Positions 15,745-23,039 of a stretch of 64,000 bases of DNA are shown here, piece after piece. The notes under the pieces were generated by a model. The model saw only the letters and a list, made by a program, of their open reading frames with translations, did not search any database and was not told the DNA's origin. The DNA is taken from positions 3,097,388 through 3,161,387 of the forward strand of contig NZ_LR732912.1 in NCBI RefSeq assembly GCF_902506065.1, given 5' to 3'. The stretch comes from Arthrobacter sp. 9V (lineage in GTDB: Bacteria > Actinomycetota > Actinomycetes > Actinomycetales > Micrococcaceae). The translations under genes and the position numbers were made by a program. The stretch's first letter is position 1. Every line of letters starts with the position of its first letter.

Positions 15745-16329
15745 TTAGTCGATGGCCGCCATGAGCTCCACAACACGGGCAAGGAATGCGTCCACCTGGG
15801 CTTCCTCGTAGCCCTCAGCACCCTTGGCGGCACGGAAAACAGCGCGGCGTACGGTGTCCACGCTCAGTGCTTGATCGTGCTCCAAGTACCCGATGAGTTC
15901 GGCGCACAGGTCATCTACGTCCTGGACGTTGTAGCTTCGGGCCCGTTTCCCGGATGGGCGACGGAACCGCTCGCCGTCGGGCCTGTGCAGCCTTCCACGG
16001 AGAATGCCGGAAAGTTTGCCGATCTGCCGCAGCCAGGCTTCTTCGCCCTGCTGGCTGATGAGGTCATCCCGCTCCCGGCGTGCGAACGCGTCTTCCAGCC
16101 GGTCCAGTGCGGCATCGACGCTGTTGGCATCGTAACCGCCCTTGACGGGATCAAAAGCCACAGCCCTGACGTCCACGCTGGCCACCTGGTCCGCTGTGCC
16201 CACGGGGTTCTCAAAAGACGTCCGCGCACGCTGGAGGAACTCGTCCACCTGCTTGGCGTTATAGCCGTACTTGCTGCGCTCCACGCGGTCGAACGTCGCG
16301 GGAATCTGGCGTCGAATATCCAAGGCCAC
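15745..16329 (-). CDS. DivIVA-domain protein
   Basis: 194 residues containing three copies of the short DivIVA-type motif (aromatic-x-x-V, then GY-x4-VD-x-FL): about residues 13-33 (KYGYNAKQVDEFL), 58-76 (GGYDANSVDAAL) and 165-185 (AEGYEEAQVDAFL). DivIVA proteins mark curved membrane and steer polar growth; this short version lacks the long coiled coil of true DivIVA/Wag31. Starts with GTG at 16329 behind GGAAG. It follows cdsA by 21 bases on the same strand. A role in envelope or division is inferred. Confidence 0.75.
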   Translation of the reverse strand: MALDIRRQIPATFDRVERSKYGYNAKQVDEFLQRARTSFENPVGTADQVASVDVRAVAFDPVKGGYDANSVDAALDRLEDAFARRERDDLISQQGEEAWLRQIGKLSGILRGRLHRPDGERFRRPSGKRARSYNVQDVDDLCAELIGYLEHDQALSVDTVRRAVFRAAKGAEGYEEAQVDAFLARVVELMAAID

Positions 16330-16350
16330 TAGTCTTCCTTCATTGGGTTG

Positions 16351-17286
16351 TCAGACGCCGCTCAGCAGCGCGAACAGAACATAAGCTACAGGGGCTGCGA
16401 ACACGATGGAGTCCAGGCGGTCCATCACGCCGCCGTGACCGGGCAGGATGCTGCTCATGTCCTTGACGCCAAGTTCGCGCTTGACCATGGACTCGGCGAG
16501 GTCTCCGGCGGTGGCTGCGGCCACCATGCCCACAGCCAGCAAGAGGCCCACCCACCAAGGCCTGTCAAGCAGGAAGATGCAAGCAAGGACACCGATGACC
16601 ATGGCCCCGCCGACGGATCCGGCGAATCCCTCCCAGGACTTCTTGGGGCTGATCTTGGGTGCCATTGGGTGCTTTCCGAAGGAAGCGCCAACGATGTACC
16701 CGAACGTGTCATTGGAAACTACCAACAACAGCATGGACGCGATCTGCCATGCGCCTTCGGGGATCCCGTCCGGCCAGAAACCAACCGGAGTGGGGCCGCT
16801 GGCGGGGTGAAGAGACAGCGATGCAAAGCTGATCAGGAAGGGAATCCACGCAAGGGTGAAAACGCCGGCGAACACACTCCGCGGCGCCCCTGCAGCGCTC
16901 TCGATGGAACGCCACAGCAAGACGGCCACGGAGCTCGCCGTCATGGTGAAAAGCAAACCTTCGAGGCCACCGAAGTAGGCCGATACCGGCATCACCAGGC
17001 TTCCCACCATCACGGGGATGATCGGCATCCGGGTCCCCTGCGCCTCAAGCGCCCGAAAAACCTCCCAAACACCCAGCACCGCGAAGGCAGTGGTGAGGAG
17101 GACGAACCCCAGCGGGAGGAAAAGCAAGCCGCCCAAGACGGCCAAAAGCATGGCAAGCCCGACGCCGATGGCGGCCGGAAGATTCCGGCCCGCCTTGGGT
17201 GTGGGGTTCTTGCGCACGCGTCTGGCGCGCTTGGGGGTATCGCGTGTCGGGACCCGCTCAGCGGGCGCCGGCTCAGCCTGGTTCAT
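16351..17286 (-). CDS. cdsA: Phosphatidate cytidylyltransferase
   Basis: Integral membrane enzyme making CDP-diacylglycerol from phosphatidate and CTP, the precursor of all phospholipids. 311 residues: a basic, Pro-rich cytoplasmic N terminus of about 40 residues, about eight helices, and the family signature near the C terminus (KRELGVKDMSSILPGHGG followed by DRLDS). Its ATG overlaps the frr stop (TGATG). The order rpsB-tsf-pyrH-frr-cdsA is the widespread bacterial arrangement. Confidence 0.95.
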   Translation of the reverse strand: MNQAEPAPAERVPTRDTPKRARRVRKNPTPKAGRNLPAAIGVGLAMLLAVLGGLLFLPLGFVLLTTAFAVLGVWEVFRALEAQGTRMPIIPVMVGSLVMPVSAYFGGLEGLLFTMTASSVAVLLWRSIESAAGAPRSVFAGVFTLAWIPFLISFASLSLHPASGPTPVGFWPDGIPEGAWQIASMLLLVVSNDTFGYIVGASFGKHPMAPKISPKKSWEGFAGSVGGAMVIGVLACIFLLDRPWWVGLLLAVGMVAAATAGDLAESMVKRELGVKDMSSILPGHGGVMDRLDSIVFAAPVAYVLFALLSGV

Positions 17287-17843
17287 CAGACCTCGAGCAG
17301 CTCGGCTTCCTTGCGCTTAAGCAGCTCGTCGATGCTGTCAACGTGCTGCTTGGTGAGGGCGTCGAGTTCCTTCTCAGCGCGTGCACCCTCGTCTTCGCCG
17401 GCTTCGCCGTCCTTGACCAGCTTGTCCAGGGAATCCTTGGCTTTGCGGCGGATGCTGCGGATGGAAACCTTGGCGTCCTCACCCTTGCCCTTGACGATCT
17501 TTACGTATTCCTTGCGACGCTCTTTGGTGAGCTCCGGGATGGTCACGCGGATGACGTTGCCGTCGTTGGACGGGTTGGCGCCAACCTCGGAGTCACTCAG
17601 GGCCTTCTCGATGTCCCGCAGCGCGGTTTTGTCGTAAGGGGTGATCAGGATGGTTCGTGCATCCGGCACTCCAAAGGAGGCCAGCTGCTGCAGCGGAGTC
17701 GGTGTGCCGTAGTACTCGACGATCACCTTGTTGTAGAGGGCGGGGTTGGCCCGGCCAGTACGGATCGAGGCGAAATCGTCCTTGGCTACCTCCACCGCCT
17801 TGTCCATCTTCTCGCCGGCTTCGAGCAAGGTCTCTTCGATCAC
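17286..17843 (-). CDS. frr: Ribosome recycling factor
   Basis: 185 residues, full length. RRF splits post-termination ribosomes together with EF-G. Recognisable signatures are the N-terminal [27 protein letters not shown] helix (only the [12 protein letters not shown] core is cited here), [19 protein letters not shown] and [10 protein letters not shown] in the third helix of domain I. Coupled to cdsA by a TGATG overlap; separated from pyrH by 116 bases holding a small tandem repeat. Confidence 0.96.
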   Translation of the reverse strand: MIEETLLEAGEKMDKAVEVAKDDFASIRTGRANPALYNKVIVEYYGTPTPLQQLASFGVPDARTILITPYDKTALRDIEKALSDSEVGANPSNDGNVIRVTIPELTKERRKEYVKIVKGKGEDAKVSIRSIRRKAKDSLDKLVKDGEAGEDEGARAEKELDALTKQHVDSIDELLKRKEAELLEV

Positions 17844-17884
17844 GGGTTTCTCCTCAGAAATAGTTGCTGCCCAACTTCAGGCGG

Positions 17885-17914
17885 CAATGCACAGTAAAGC
17901 AATGCACAGTAAAG
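17885..17914. repeat. 15-base perfect tandem repeat between pyrH and frr
   Basis: CAATGCACAGTAAAG occurs twice in succession (17885-17899 and 17900-17914), immediately upstream of frr. A slipped-strand duplication is the simplest explanation. Confidence 0.75.
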
Positions 17915-17959
17915 ATCCGCCACTATGGGCGGACGGTCCTAGAAATATCCTAGCCCTTG

Positions 17960-18697
17960 CTAGGGAGTAACCAGGGTTCCCAGCGTTTCGCCGAGGATGG
18001 CACGGGTAACGTTGCCCTCGCCCTCCATTCCGAAGACCACCATGGACAGGCTGTTGTCCTTGCACATGGTCATGGCGGTCTGGTCCATTACCCGGATGTC
18101 ACGGCGCAAGGCGTCGTCGTAGCTGAGGACATCGAGCTTCTCGGCCGTGGGGTCCTTTTTGGGATCTGCGGTGTAGACGCCGTCCACACCGCTCTTGGCC
18201 ATGAGCACCACGTCCGCGTGCACTTCAAGGGCGCGCTGCGCTGCAACGGTGTCGGTGGAGAAGTACGGCAGGCCTGCGCCTGCACCGAAAATGACGACGC
18301 GGCCCTTCTCCATGTGGCGGATGGCGCGGCGCGGGATGTAGGCCTCTGCAACCTGGCCCATGGTGATGGCGCTCTGGACCCGGGTCTCAACTCCGGCTTG
18401 CTCCAGGAAGTCCTGCAGCGCCAGGCAGTTCATCACAGTGCCCAGCATGCCCATGTAGTCGGCACGGGAGCGGTCCATGCCGCTTTGGGACAATTCGGCG
18501 CCGCGGAAGAAGTTTCCTCCGCCTACAACGATTGCTACTTCGACTTCGGTGACCGCGGCCGCGATCTGCTTGGCGATTGCGCGCACTGTCTCAGGATCGA
18601 CGCCGAGCTTGCCTCCGCCGATGACCTCGCCGGAAAGTTTCAGAAGTACACGTCGGCGGGTCTTCTCGGGCTGGATAGCAGTGTTGACGGTTTCCAT
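17960..18697 (-). CDS. pyrH: UMP kinase
   Basis: 245 residues. Phosphorylates UMP to UDP in the cytoplasm; amino-acid-kinase fold. Motifs: [35 protein letters not shown] and [18 protein letters not shown]. The start is placed at the ATG ending at 18697 behind GGAAGG; an upstream in-frame start at 18802 would run back through the tsf terminator. Transcribed after tsf but separated by a strong terminator, so it probably has its own promoter in 18698-18770. Confidence 0.95.
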   Translation of the reverse strand: METVNTAIQPEKTRRRVLLKLSGEVIGGGKLGVDPETVRAIAKQIAAAVTEVEVAIVVGGGNFFRGAELSQSGMDRSRADYMGMLGTVMNCLALQDFLEQAGVETRVQSAITMGQVAEAYIPRRAIRHMEKGRVVIFGAGAGLPYFSTDTVAAQRALEVHADVVLMAKSGVDGVYTADPKKDPTAEKLDVLSYDDALRRDIRVMDQTAMTMCKDNSLSMVVFGMEGEGNVTRAILGETLGTLVTP

Positions 18698-18770
18698 GGT
18701 GCCTTCCCGTTGGTGGACTCTGGCTAGATTATCGTGCTGTGGGTCCGCCCCGGTACTACCCGGACGGGTG

Positions 18771-18813
18771 CATGAAAAAGGGGCGGCCACCGAAGTGACC
18801 ACCCCTTTTCATG
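18771..18813 (-). terminator. Terminator after tsf with UUCG loop
   Basis: On the minus strand a long stem (18795-18813 with 18771-18790) closes on a UUCG tetraloop, with a CCCCTTTTT run in the 3' arm. It starts 6 bases after the tsf stop codon and separates rpsB-tsf from pyrH. Confidence 0.85.
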
Positions 18814-18818
18814 TAGTA

Positions 18819-19655
18819 CTAGTTTCCTACGCGGAAACGGGTTACTGCGGTTGCCTTGACGCCGGCTTCTTCGAGGACCTGTGCAACGGTCTTCTTGGAA
18901 TCCTTGGCGAATGCCTGGTCAACCAGAACTTCACCCTTGTAGAAGCCCGTCACGCGGCCTTCCACGATCTTGGAAAGAGCAGCTTCAGGCTTGCCTTCAG
19001 CCTTTGCGGTCTCTTCGGCGATGCGGCGCTCGGACTCGACCAGTTCGGCCGGGACGTCCTCGCGGGTCAGGTAGTTCGGAGCCATGGCTGCAACGTGGAC
19101 AGCGATGTCGTGTGCTGCGGTGGCAGCAGCTTCGCCTTCACCGTCAACAGCGAACAGAACGCCGACCTGAGCCGGGAGGTCCTTGGACGTCTTGTGCAGG
19201 TAGGCGTCAACCGTGGTTCCCTCAACGCGGGAGATACGGCGAACAACAACCTTCTCGCCGAGGACTGCGCCCTCTTCGACAACAACCTCGGACAACGGCT
19301 TGCCGTCAACCTCGGTGGCCAGCAGGGTTTCGAGGTCGGCTGCGCCGGACTCGACTGCAACGTTGAGAACCTTGTCAGCCAGCTGGATGAACTTGTCAGC
19401 CTTGGCAACGAAGTCAGTTTCGCAGTTGACCTCGATCATTACGCCAACGCCGCCGTTGACCTTGGCAGCAACCAGGCCTTCAGCAGTGGAACGGCCTTCG
19501 CGCTTGGTAGCACCCTTGAGGCCCTTGATGCGGATGATCTCGATGGCCTTCTCGGCGTCACCGTTGGCTTCGTCAAGAGCCTTCTTGACGTCCATCATGC
19601 CGGCGCCGGTGCGCTCGCGCAGGGCCTTGATGTCAGCAGCAGTGTAGTTCGCCAT
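18819..19655 (-). CDS. tsf: Translation elongation factor Ts
   Basis: 278 residues. Guanine-nucleotide exchange factor for EF-Tu. N-terminal UBA-like region (IKALRERTGAGMMDVKKAL) and the EF-Ts signature VNCETDFVAK are present, followed by the core and C-terminal modules (GKPEAALSKIVEGRV). AGAGGGG precedes the ATG. It follows rpsB after a 121-base gap that holds a long hairpin. Confidence 0.97.
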   Translation of the reverse strand: MANYTAADIKALRERTGAGMMDVKKALDEANGDAEKAIEIIRIKGLKGATKREGRSTAEGLVAAKVNGGVGVMIEVNCETDFVAKADKFIQLADKVLNVAVESGAADLETLLATEVDGKPLSEVVVEEGAVLGEKVVVRRISRVEGTTVDAYLHKTSKDLPAQVGVLFAVDGEGEAAATAAHDIAVHVAAMAPNYLTREDVPAELVESERRIAEETAKAEGKPEAALSKIVEGRVTGFYKGEVLVDQAFAKDSKKTVAQVLEEAGVKATAVTRFRVGN

Positions 19656-19691
19656 GTGAACCCCTCTGTCTAGAAATTTGTGTGTTTACGG

Positions 19692-19736
19692 ACTGACAGG
19701 ACGGCAGCCCACCGTGTGAGCCGCCATCCTGTCAGT
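19692..19736 (-). terminator. 21-bp hairpin between rpsB and tsf (attenuator-like)
   Basis: On the minus strand the arms 19736-19723 and 19705-19692 pair over 14 positions (one G-U), and the inner bases pair for 7 more (with G-U pairs) to leave a 3-base loop. The transcript after the stem is CCGUAAAC, not a U-run. This is more a stable intercistronic hairpin than a classical terminator. Confidence 0.7.
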
Positions 19737-19776
19737 TGCCCCTGACGCCGTTTCGGGTATCAGGGAAGGTCCAGAT

Positions 19777-20649
19777 TTACTTGGCTGCTTCGGCTTCGCC
19801 GGCTGCAGCTTCGGTTGCCTCGGGAGCCTCAGCTGCGGGAGCTTCTGCTGCCGGAGCCTCGGTTGCCGCTGCTTCTTCGGCCTTGCTGCCTTCGAGGAGC
19901 TCGCGCTCCCACTCAGCCAGCGGCTCTTCCGGAGCTTCGGTGGTGCCGGTTGCGCGCTGGTTGCGGGCGATGAGGCCCTCAGCTACGGCGTCGGCAACAA
20001 CGCGGGTAAGCAGGTTGACGGAGCGGATGGCGTCGTCGTTACCCGGGATCGGGAAGTCAACTTCGTCGGGATCGCAGTTGGTGTCCAGGATGGCAACAAC
20101 GGGGATGTTCAGCTTCTTGGCTTCGTCAACAGCAAGGTGTTCCTTCTTGGTGTCAACAACCCAGAGAACCGAGGGAGCCTTGGTCAGGTTGCGGATACCA
20201 CCGAGGTTGGACTCAAGCTTGGTGAGTTCACGCTTGAGGAGCAGGAGCTCCTTCTTGGTGTAAGCCGAGCCGGCGACGTCGTCGAAGTTGATCTCTTCGA
20301 GTTCCTTCATGCGCTGGATACGCTTGGCAACGGTCTGGAAGTTGGTGAGCATACCGCCCAACCAACGCTGGTTGACGTACGGCTGGCCAACGCGGGTAGC
20401 CTGCTCGGCAATTGCTTCCTGAGCCTGCTTCTTGGTGCCAACGAACAAGACGGTGCCGCCGTGGGCGACAGTAGCCTTGACGAACTCGTAAGCGCGGTCG
20501 ATGTAGGACAGCGACTGCTGAAGGTCAATGATGTAGATGCCGTTGCGCTCCGTGAAGATGAAGCGCTTCATCTTCGGGTTCCAACGACGGGTCTGGTGTC
20601 CAAAGTGGACGCCGCTGTCAAGCAGCTGGCGCATAGTTACGACGGGCAT
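19777..20649 (-). CDS. rpsB: 30S ribosomal protein S2
   Basis: 290 residues. Starts [20 protein letters not shown] and carries the S2 signatures [19 protein letters not shown] and [13 protein letters not shown]. The last ~60 residues are an Ala/Glu/Pro-rich extension usual in high-GC actinobacteria. GGAAGGAG lies before the ATG. First gene of rpsB-tsf; a long, gene-free upstream region separates it from the divergent M23-like gene. Confidence 0.97.
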   Translation of the reverse strand: MPVVTMRQLLDSGVHFGHQTRRWNPKMKRFIFTERNGIYIIDLQQSLSYIDRAYEFVKATVAHGGTVLFVGTKKQAQEAIAEQATRVGQPYVNQRWLGGMLTNFQTVAKRIQRMKELEEINFDDVAGSAYTKKELLLLKRELTKLESNLGGIRNLTKAPSVLWVVDTKKEHLAVDEAKKLNIPVVAILDTNCDPDEVDFPIPGNDDAIRSVNLLTRVVADAVAEGLIARNQRATGTTEAPEEPLAEWERELLEGSKAEEAAATEAPAAEAPAAEAPEATEAAAGEAEAAK

Positions 20650-21055
20650 GCCGACGCTCCTTCCGGCAGGTCATTCATGAGAGAGCCCATGGGGCTGCTC
20701 TTACCCTGCCAATAGTTGACGGTTGTTTAGCCTTTGCCCGGATGGGCGTGGCTCCTGGCATCCATTGCACTTCTCATCCGGCATTGAACCTGAGTTCAGC
20801 CGGACCGCAAGAGGCGCAATCCTCCGCAGCACAAAACCATGAAGCTTCGCTGGTGGAGGGCTGGATACGCGTAGTCAGCCTGGGGCCCCCGCATATCTGA
20901 ATGAGACATGCTCCTGAACAAGCTTGAGGGCACAGCAAACTGCTCCACCAAGTGTACTACAGCCACCCCACCTCTTTGACCGTGGAAACCAGTCGTTGTC
21001 CACATACGGCAGCCAAGGCATCGCACCACGGGGCAGGTCCCGGAAAGCTGGTTCC
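20650..21055. other. 406-base divergent intergenic region, rpsB leader and promoters
   Basis: No protein or RNA gene is evident between rpsB and the M23-like gene. The rpsB side probably contains a promoter and untranslated leader; no clear -10/-35 pair stands out by eye. TTGACC at 20976-20981 could be a -35 for the plus-strand gene, but no good -10 follows at 16-18 bases. No autoregulatory S2 element can be identified without structure comparison. Confidence 0.4.
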
Positions 21056-21550
21056 ATGACCGTTGCGAAGCTCACTTTGACCACACTTGTTGCCGCCTCC
21101 ATCTTTGCCGGCACTTCAAGCACTCCTGTTCCGGCCTCGGCATCGTGGAGCTGGCCGCTTTCCCCCAAGCCGTCCGTCCTGCGGACGTTCGACCCGCCGG
21201 ACAAACCGTGGCTCACCGGGCATCGGGGCGTGGACTTAGGGCCGGCTTCCGACGGCGCCCCGGTCACCGCGCCGTCCGATGGCGTGGTCACCTTTGCCGG
21301 CGTCGTGGTCGACCGCCCTGTACTGACAATTAACCAAGGCGGGGGCTTGAGGAGCAGCTTCGAGCCGGTGACCAGCACCCTCAAAGCCGGCGACGCCGTA
21401 CAAAAGGGCCAAGTCGTCGGCACCCTGGAGGCAGGCCACTGCAGCAGCGCCCCCTGCCTGCATTGGGGCGTGAGGCGCGGCGAGGACTACATGAATCCAT
21501 TGGGCTTCGTGGAGGACATGCGGCCGTCAATACTGTTGCCACTCGAATGA
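21056..21550 (+). CDS. Secreted M23-family peptidase-like protein
   Basis: 164 residues from the ATG at 21056: a short signal peptide (LTLTTLVAASIFAGTSST, cleavage near residue 27), then a LytM/M23 domain. The zinc motif HRGVDL is present, followed by APSDGVVTFAG and LKAGDAVQKGQVVG. The usual His-x-His at the end reads CLHWG, so the first His is Cys. It sits upstream of rpsB as in many actinobacteria. It either cleaves peptidoglycan cross-links or, if the Cys matters, acts as a non-catalytic cell-wall factor. Confidence 0.8.
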   Translation: MTVAKLTLTTLVAASIFAGTSSTPVPASASWSWPLSPKPSVLRTFDPPDKPWLTGHRGVDLGPASDGAPVTAPSDGVVTFAGVVVDRPVLTINQGGGLRSSFEPVTSTLKAGDAVQKGQVVGTLEAGHCSSAPCLHWGVRRGEDYMNPLGFVEDMRPSILLPLE

Positions 21551-21611
21551 GACTGTTGCCACTCGAATGAGCCCGTTCCAAACCCCGCCCCGGTCCATGA
21601 GACCGAACGTT

Positions 21612-22802
21612 CTAGACGATGGCCGAGACTCCTGTGATGGCCCGGCCGGTCACCAGGGTGTTGATCTCGTGCGTGCCCTCGTAGGAGTAGATGGCTTCTG
21701 CATCAGAGAAGATCTTGGCCATTCCATAGTCCGTGACAATTCCGTTGCCACCCAGGATACTGCGTCCCAAGGCAACGCTTTCGCGCATGCGTGCCGTAGT
21801 GAAGGCCTTCGCCAGCGCCGACTGTTCATCCTTGGCCACCCCGGCATCTTCGAGCTGGGCCAGCCGAACCATCATGCCCATGGATGCCACAGTGTTGCCG
21901 AGAATCTGGACCAACTGGTTCTGCACCAACTGGAAGGCCGCCAGCGGGCGTCCGAACTGCCGGCGCTCCACGGCATAGCTGCGGGCCACATCGAAGGCAG
22001 CCATCTGAAGCCCAACAGCCTGCCATGCGACGGCCAGGCGGGTCACTTTGAGGACCTTGTTGGTATCGCGGAAGCTGTTGCCGTTGGCGAGCTTGAAGAA
22101 GTCCGGCACCACCACGTTGTCCAGAATGATGTCCGCATTCTGAACCGTCCGCAGGGAAATCTTGTTCTCGATCTTGCTGGCCGAGTAGCCCGGCAAGGAG
22201 GTATCCACCAAGAACGCCTTGACCTGGTTGTCGGCCACGTCTTTGGCGTAGATGACCACCCAGTCGGAGAAGGTGGCGTTGCCTATCCAGCGCTTGGCAC
22301 CGTTGAGAACCCAGTTGTCTCCGTCGCGCTTGGCGGTGGTCCGCGTTCCGCCCGCCACGTCAGAGCCACCCAGGGGCTCAGTCAGCCCGAAAGCGCCGAT
22401 CTTCTTCAGGGAGTAGATGTCCGGAAGCCACGCATCCGCCTGCTCCTGCGACGCGAGGGCTTCGATTGAACCCGTGAAGAGGCCGTCGTGGACGCCCATG
22501 AACGTTGCAATCGAAGCGTCGGCGCGGGTGACTTCTGCGTGGAGCATGCCGGCAAAGAGGTTCGAGTACCCCTGACGACGAACGGGGCTCACCAGATCCA
22601 GCTCGCCCAGCTTGGGAATCAGGTCCATGGGGAATTCGCCGCGGTTCCAGCAATCCACGGCAATGGGCTTGACTTCGCGGGCGAGGAAATCGCGGACCTC
22701 CGCCAGACGGTCCTGCTCTTTTGCTGTCAGCATCTGCTCGAAGGCGTAGAAGTCGCCGTCGGCATACGGGAGGTTGGTGGCATCGAATGCAGCGTTGGAC
22801 AT
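21612..22802 (-). CDS. Acyl-CoA dehydrogenase, glutaryl-CoA dehydrogenase-like
   Basis: 396-residue flavoprotein oxidising acyl-CoA thioesters. Signatures: GLTEPLGGSDVAG, the substrate/FAD region WIGNATFSDW, RRQFGRPLAAFQLVQ and the C-terminal YSYEGTHEIN, whose Glu is the catalytic base in the glutaryl-CoA branch. The arrangement is closest to GcdH-like enzymes, but the substrate is unproven. Start at the ATG ending at 22802 with GAAGGAG six bases before it. A 24-bp palindrome lies about 95 bases upstream and probably binds a TetR-type repressor. Confidence 0.88.
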   Translation of the reverse strand: MSNAAFDATNLPYADGDFYAFEQMLTAKEQDRLAEVRDFLAREVKPIAVDCWNRGEFPMDLIPKLGELDLVSPVRRQGYSNLFAGMLHAEVTRADASIATFMGVHDGLFTGSIEALASQEQADAWLPDIYSLKKIGAFGLTEPLGGSDVAGGTRTTAKRDGDNWVLNGAKRWIGNATFSDWVVIYAKDVADNQVKAFLVDTSLPGYSASKIENKISLRTVQNADIILDNVVVPDFFKLANGNSFRDTNKVLKVTRLAVAWQAVGLQMAAFDVARSYAVERRQFGRPLAAFQLVQNQLVQILGNTVASMGMMVRLAQLEDAGVAKDEQSALAKAFTTARMRESVALGRSILGGNGIVTDYGMAKIFSDAEAIYSYEGTHEINTLVTGRAITGVSAIV

Positions 22803-22895
22803 ATTCGCTCCTTCAAGGGTGGTCACCTGCGACCACGTCAGATCCGGAAGGGCTGTGCTGACCCCAGGGGCAGCCAGCCAAGTTACCGGCGGGTA

Positions 22896-22919
22896 GTAAG
22901 TTACTGATCAGTAACTTAC
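22896..22919. promoter_or_regulatory. 24-bp perfect palindrome, TetR-type operator candidate
   Basis: The arms GTAAGTTACTGA and TCAGTAACTTAC meet with no spacer (22896-22907 and 22908-22919). It lies between the divergent acyl-CoA dehydrogenase and helicase-nuclease genes, 94 bases from the former and 121 from the latter. Size and symmetry fit TetR-family operators that control acyl-CoA metabolism; no regulator gene is adjacent. Confidence 0.65.
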
Positions 22920-23039
22920 CGCAGATTCTCCTCTCTTCGCAATGCCGGACTGATCATTCCTGGTCCCAAGCATGGGGTCGATGCAGATGATTCTGTAACG
23001 TCTGTAAAGCAACGCAGCACACAAAATTGGGGGATTACA

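Noticed and set aside
15871..16332. Plus-strand frame opposite the DivIVA-like gene
   Set aside because: The minus-strand frame has three DivIVA motifs and operon context; the opposite one has none.
16348..17637. 429-codon frame opposite cdsA
   Set aside because: His/Gly/Asp-rich shadow of cdsA and frr.
21567..22469. 300-codon frame opposite the acyl-CoA dehydrogenase
   Set aside because: Shadow; the dehydrogenase motifs on the minus strand are complete.
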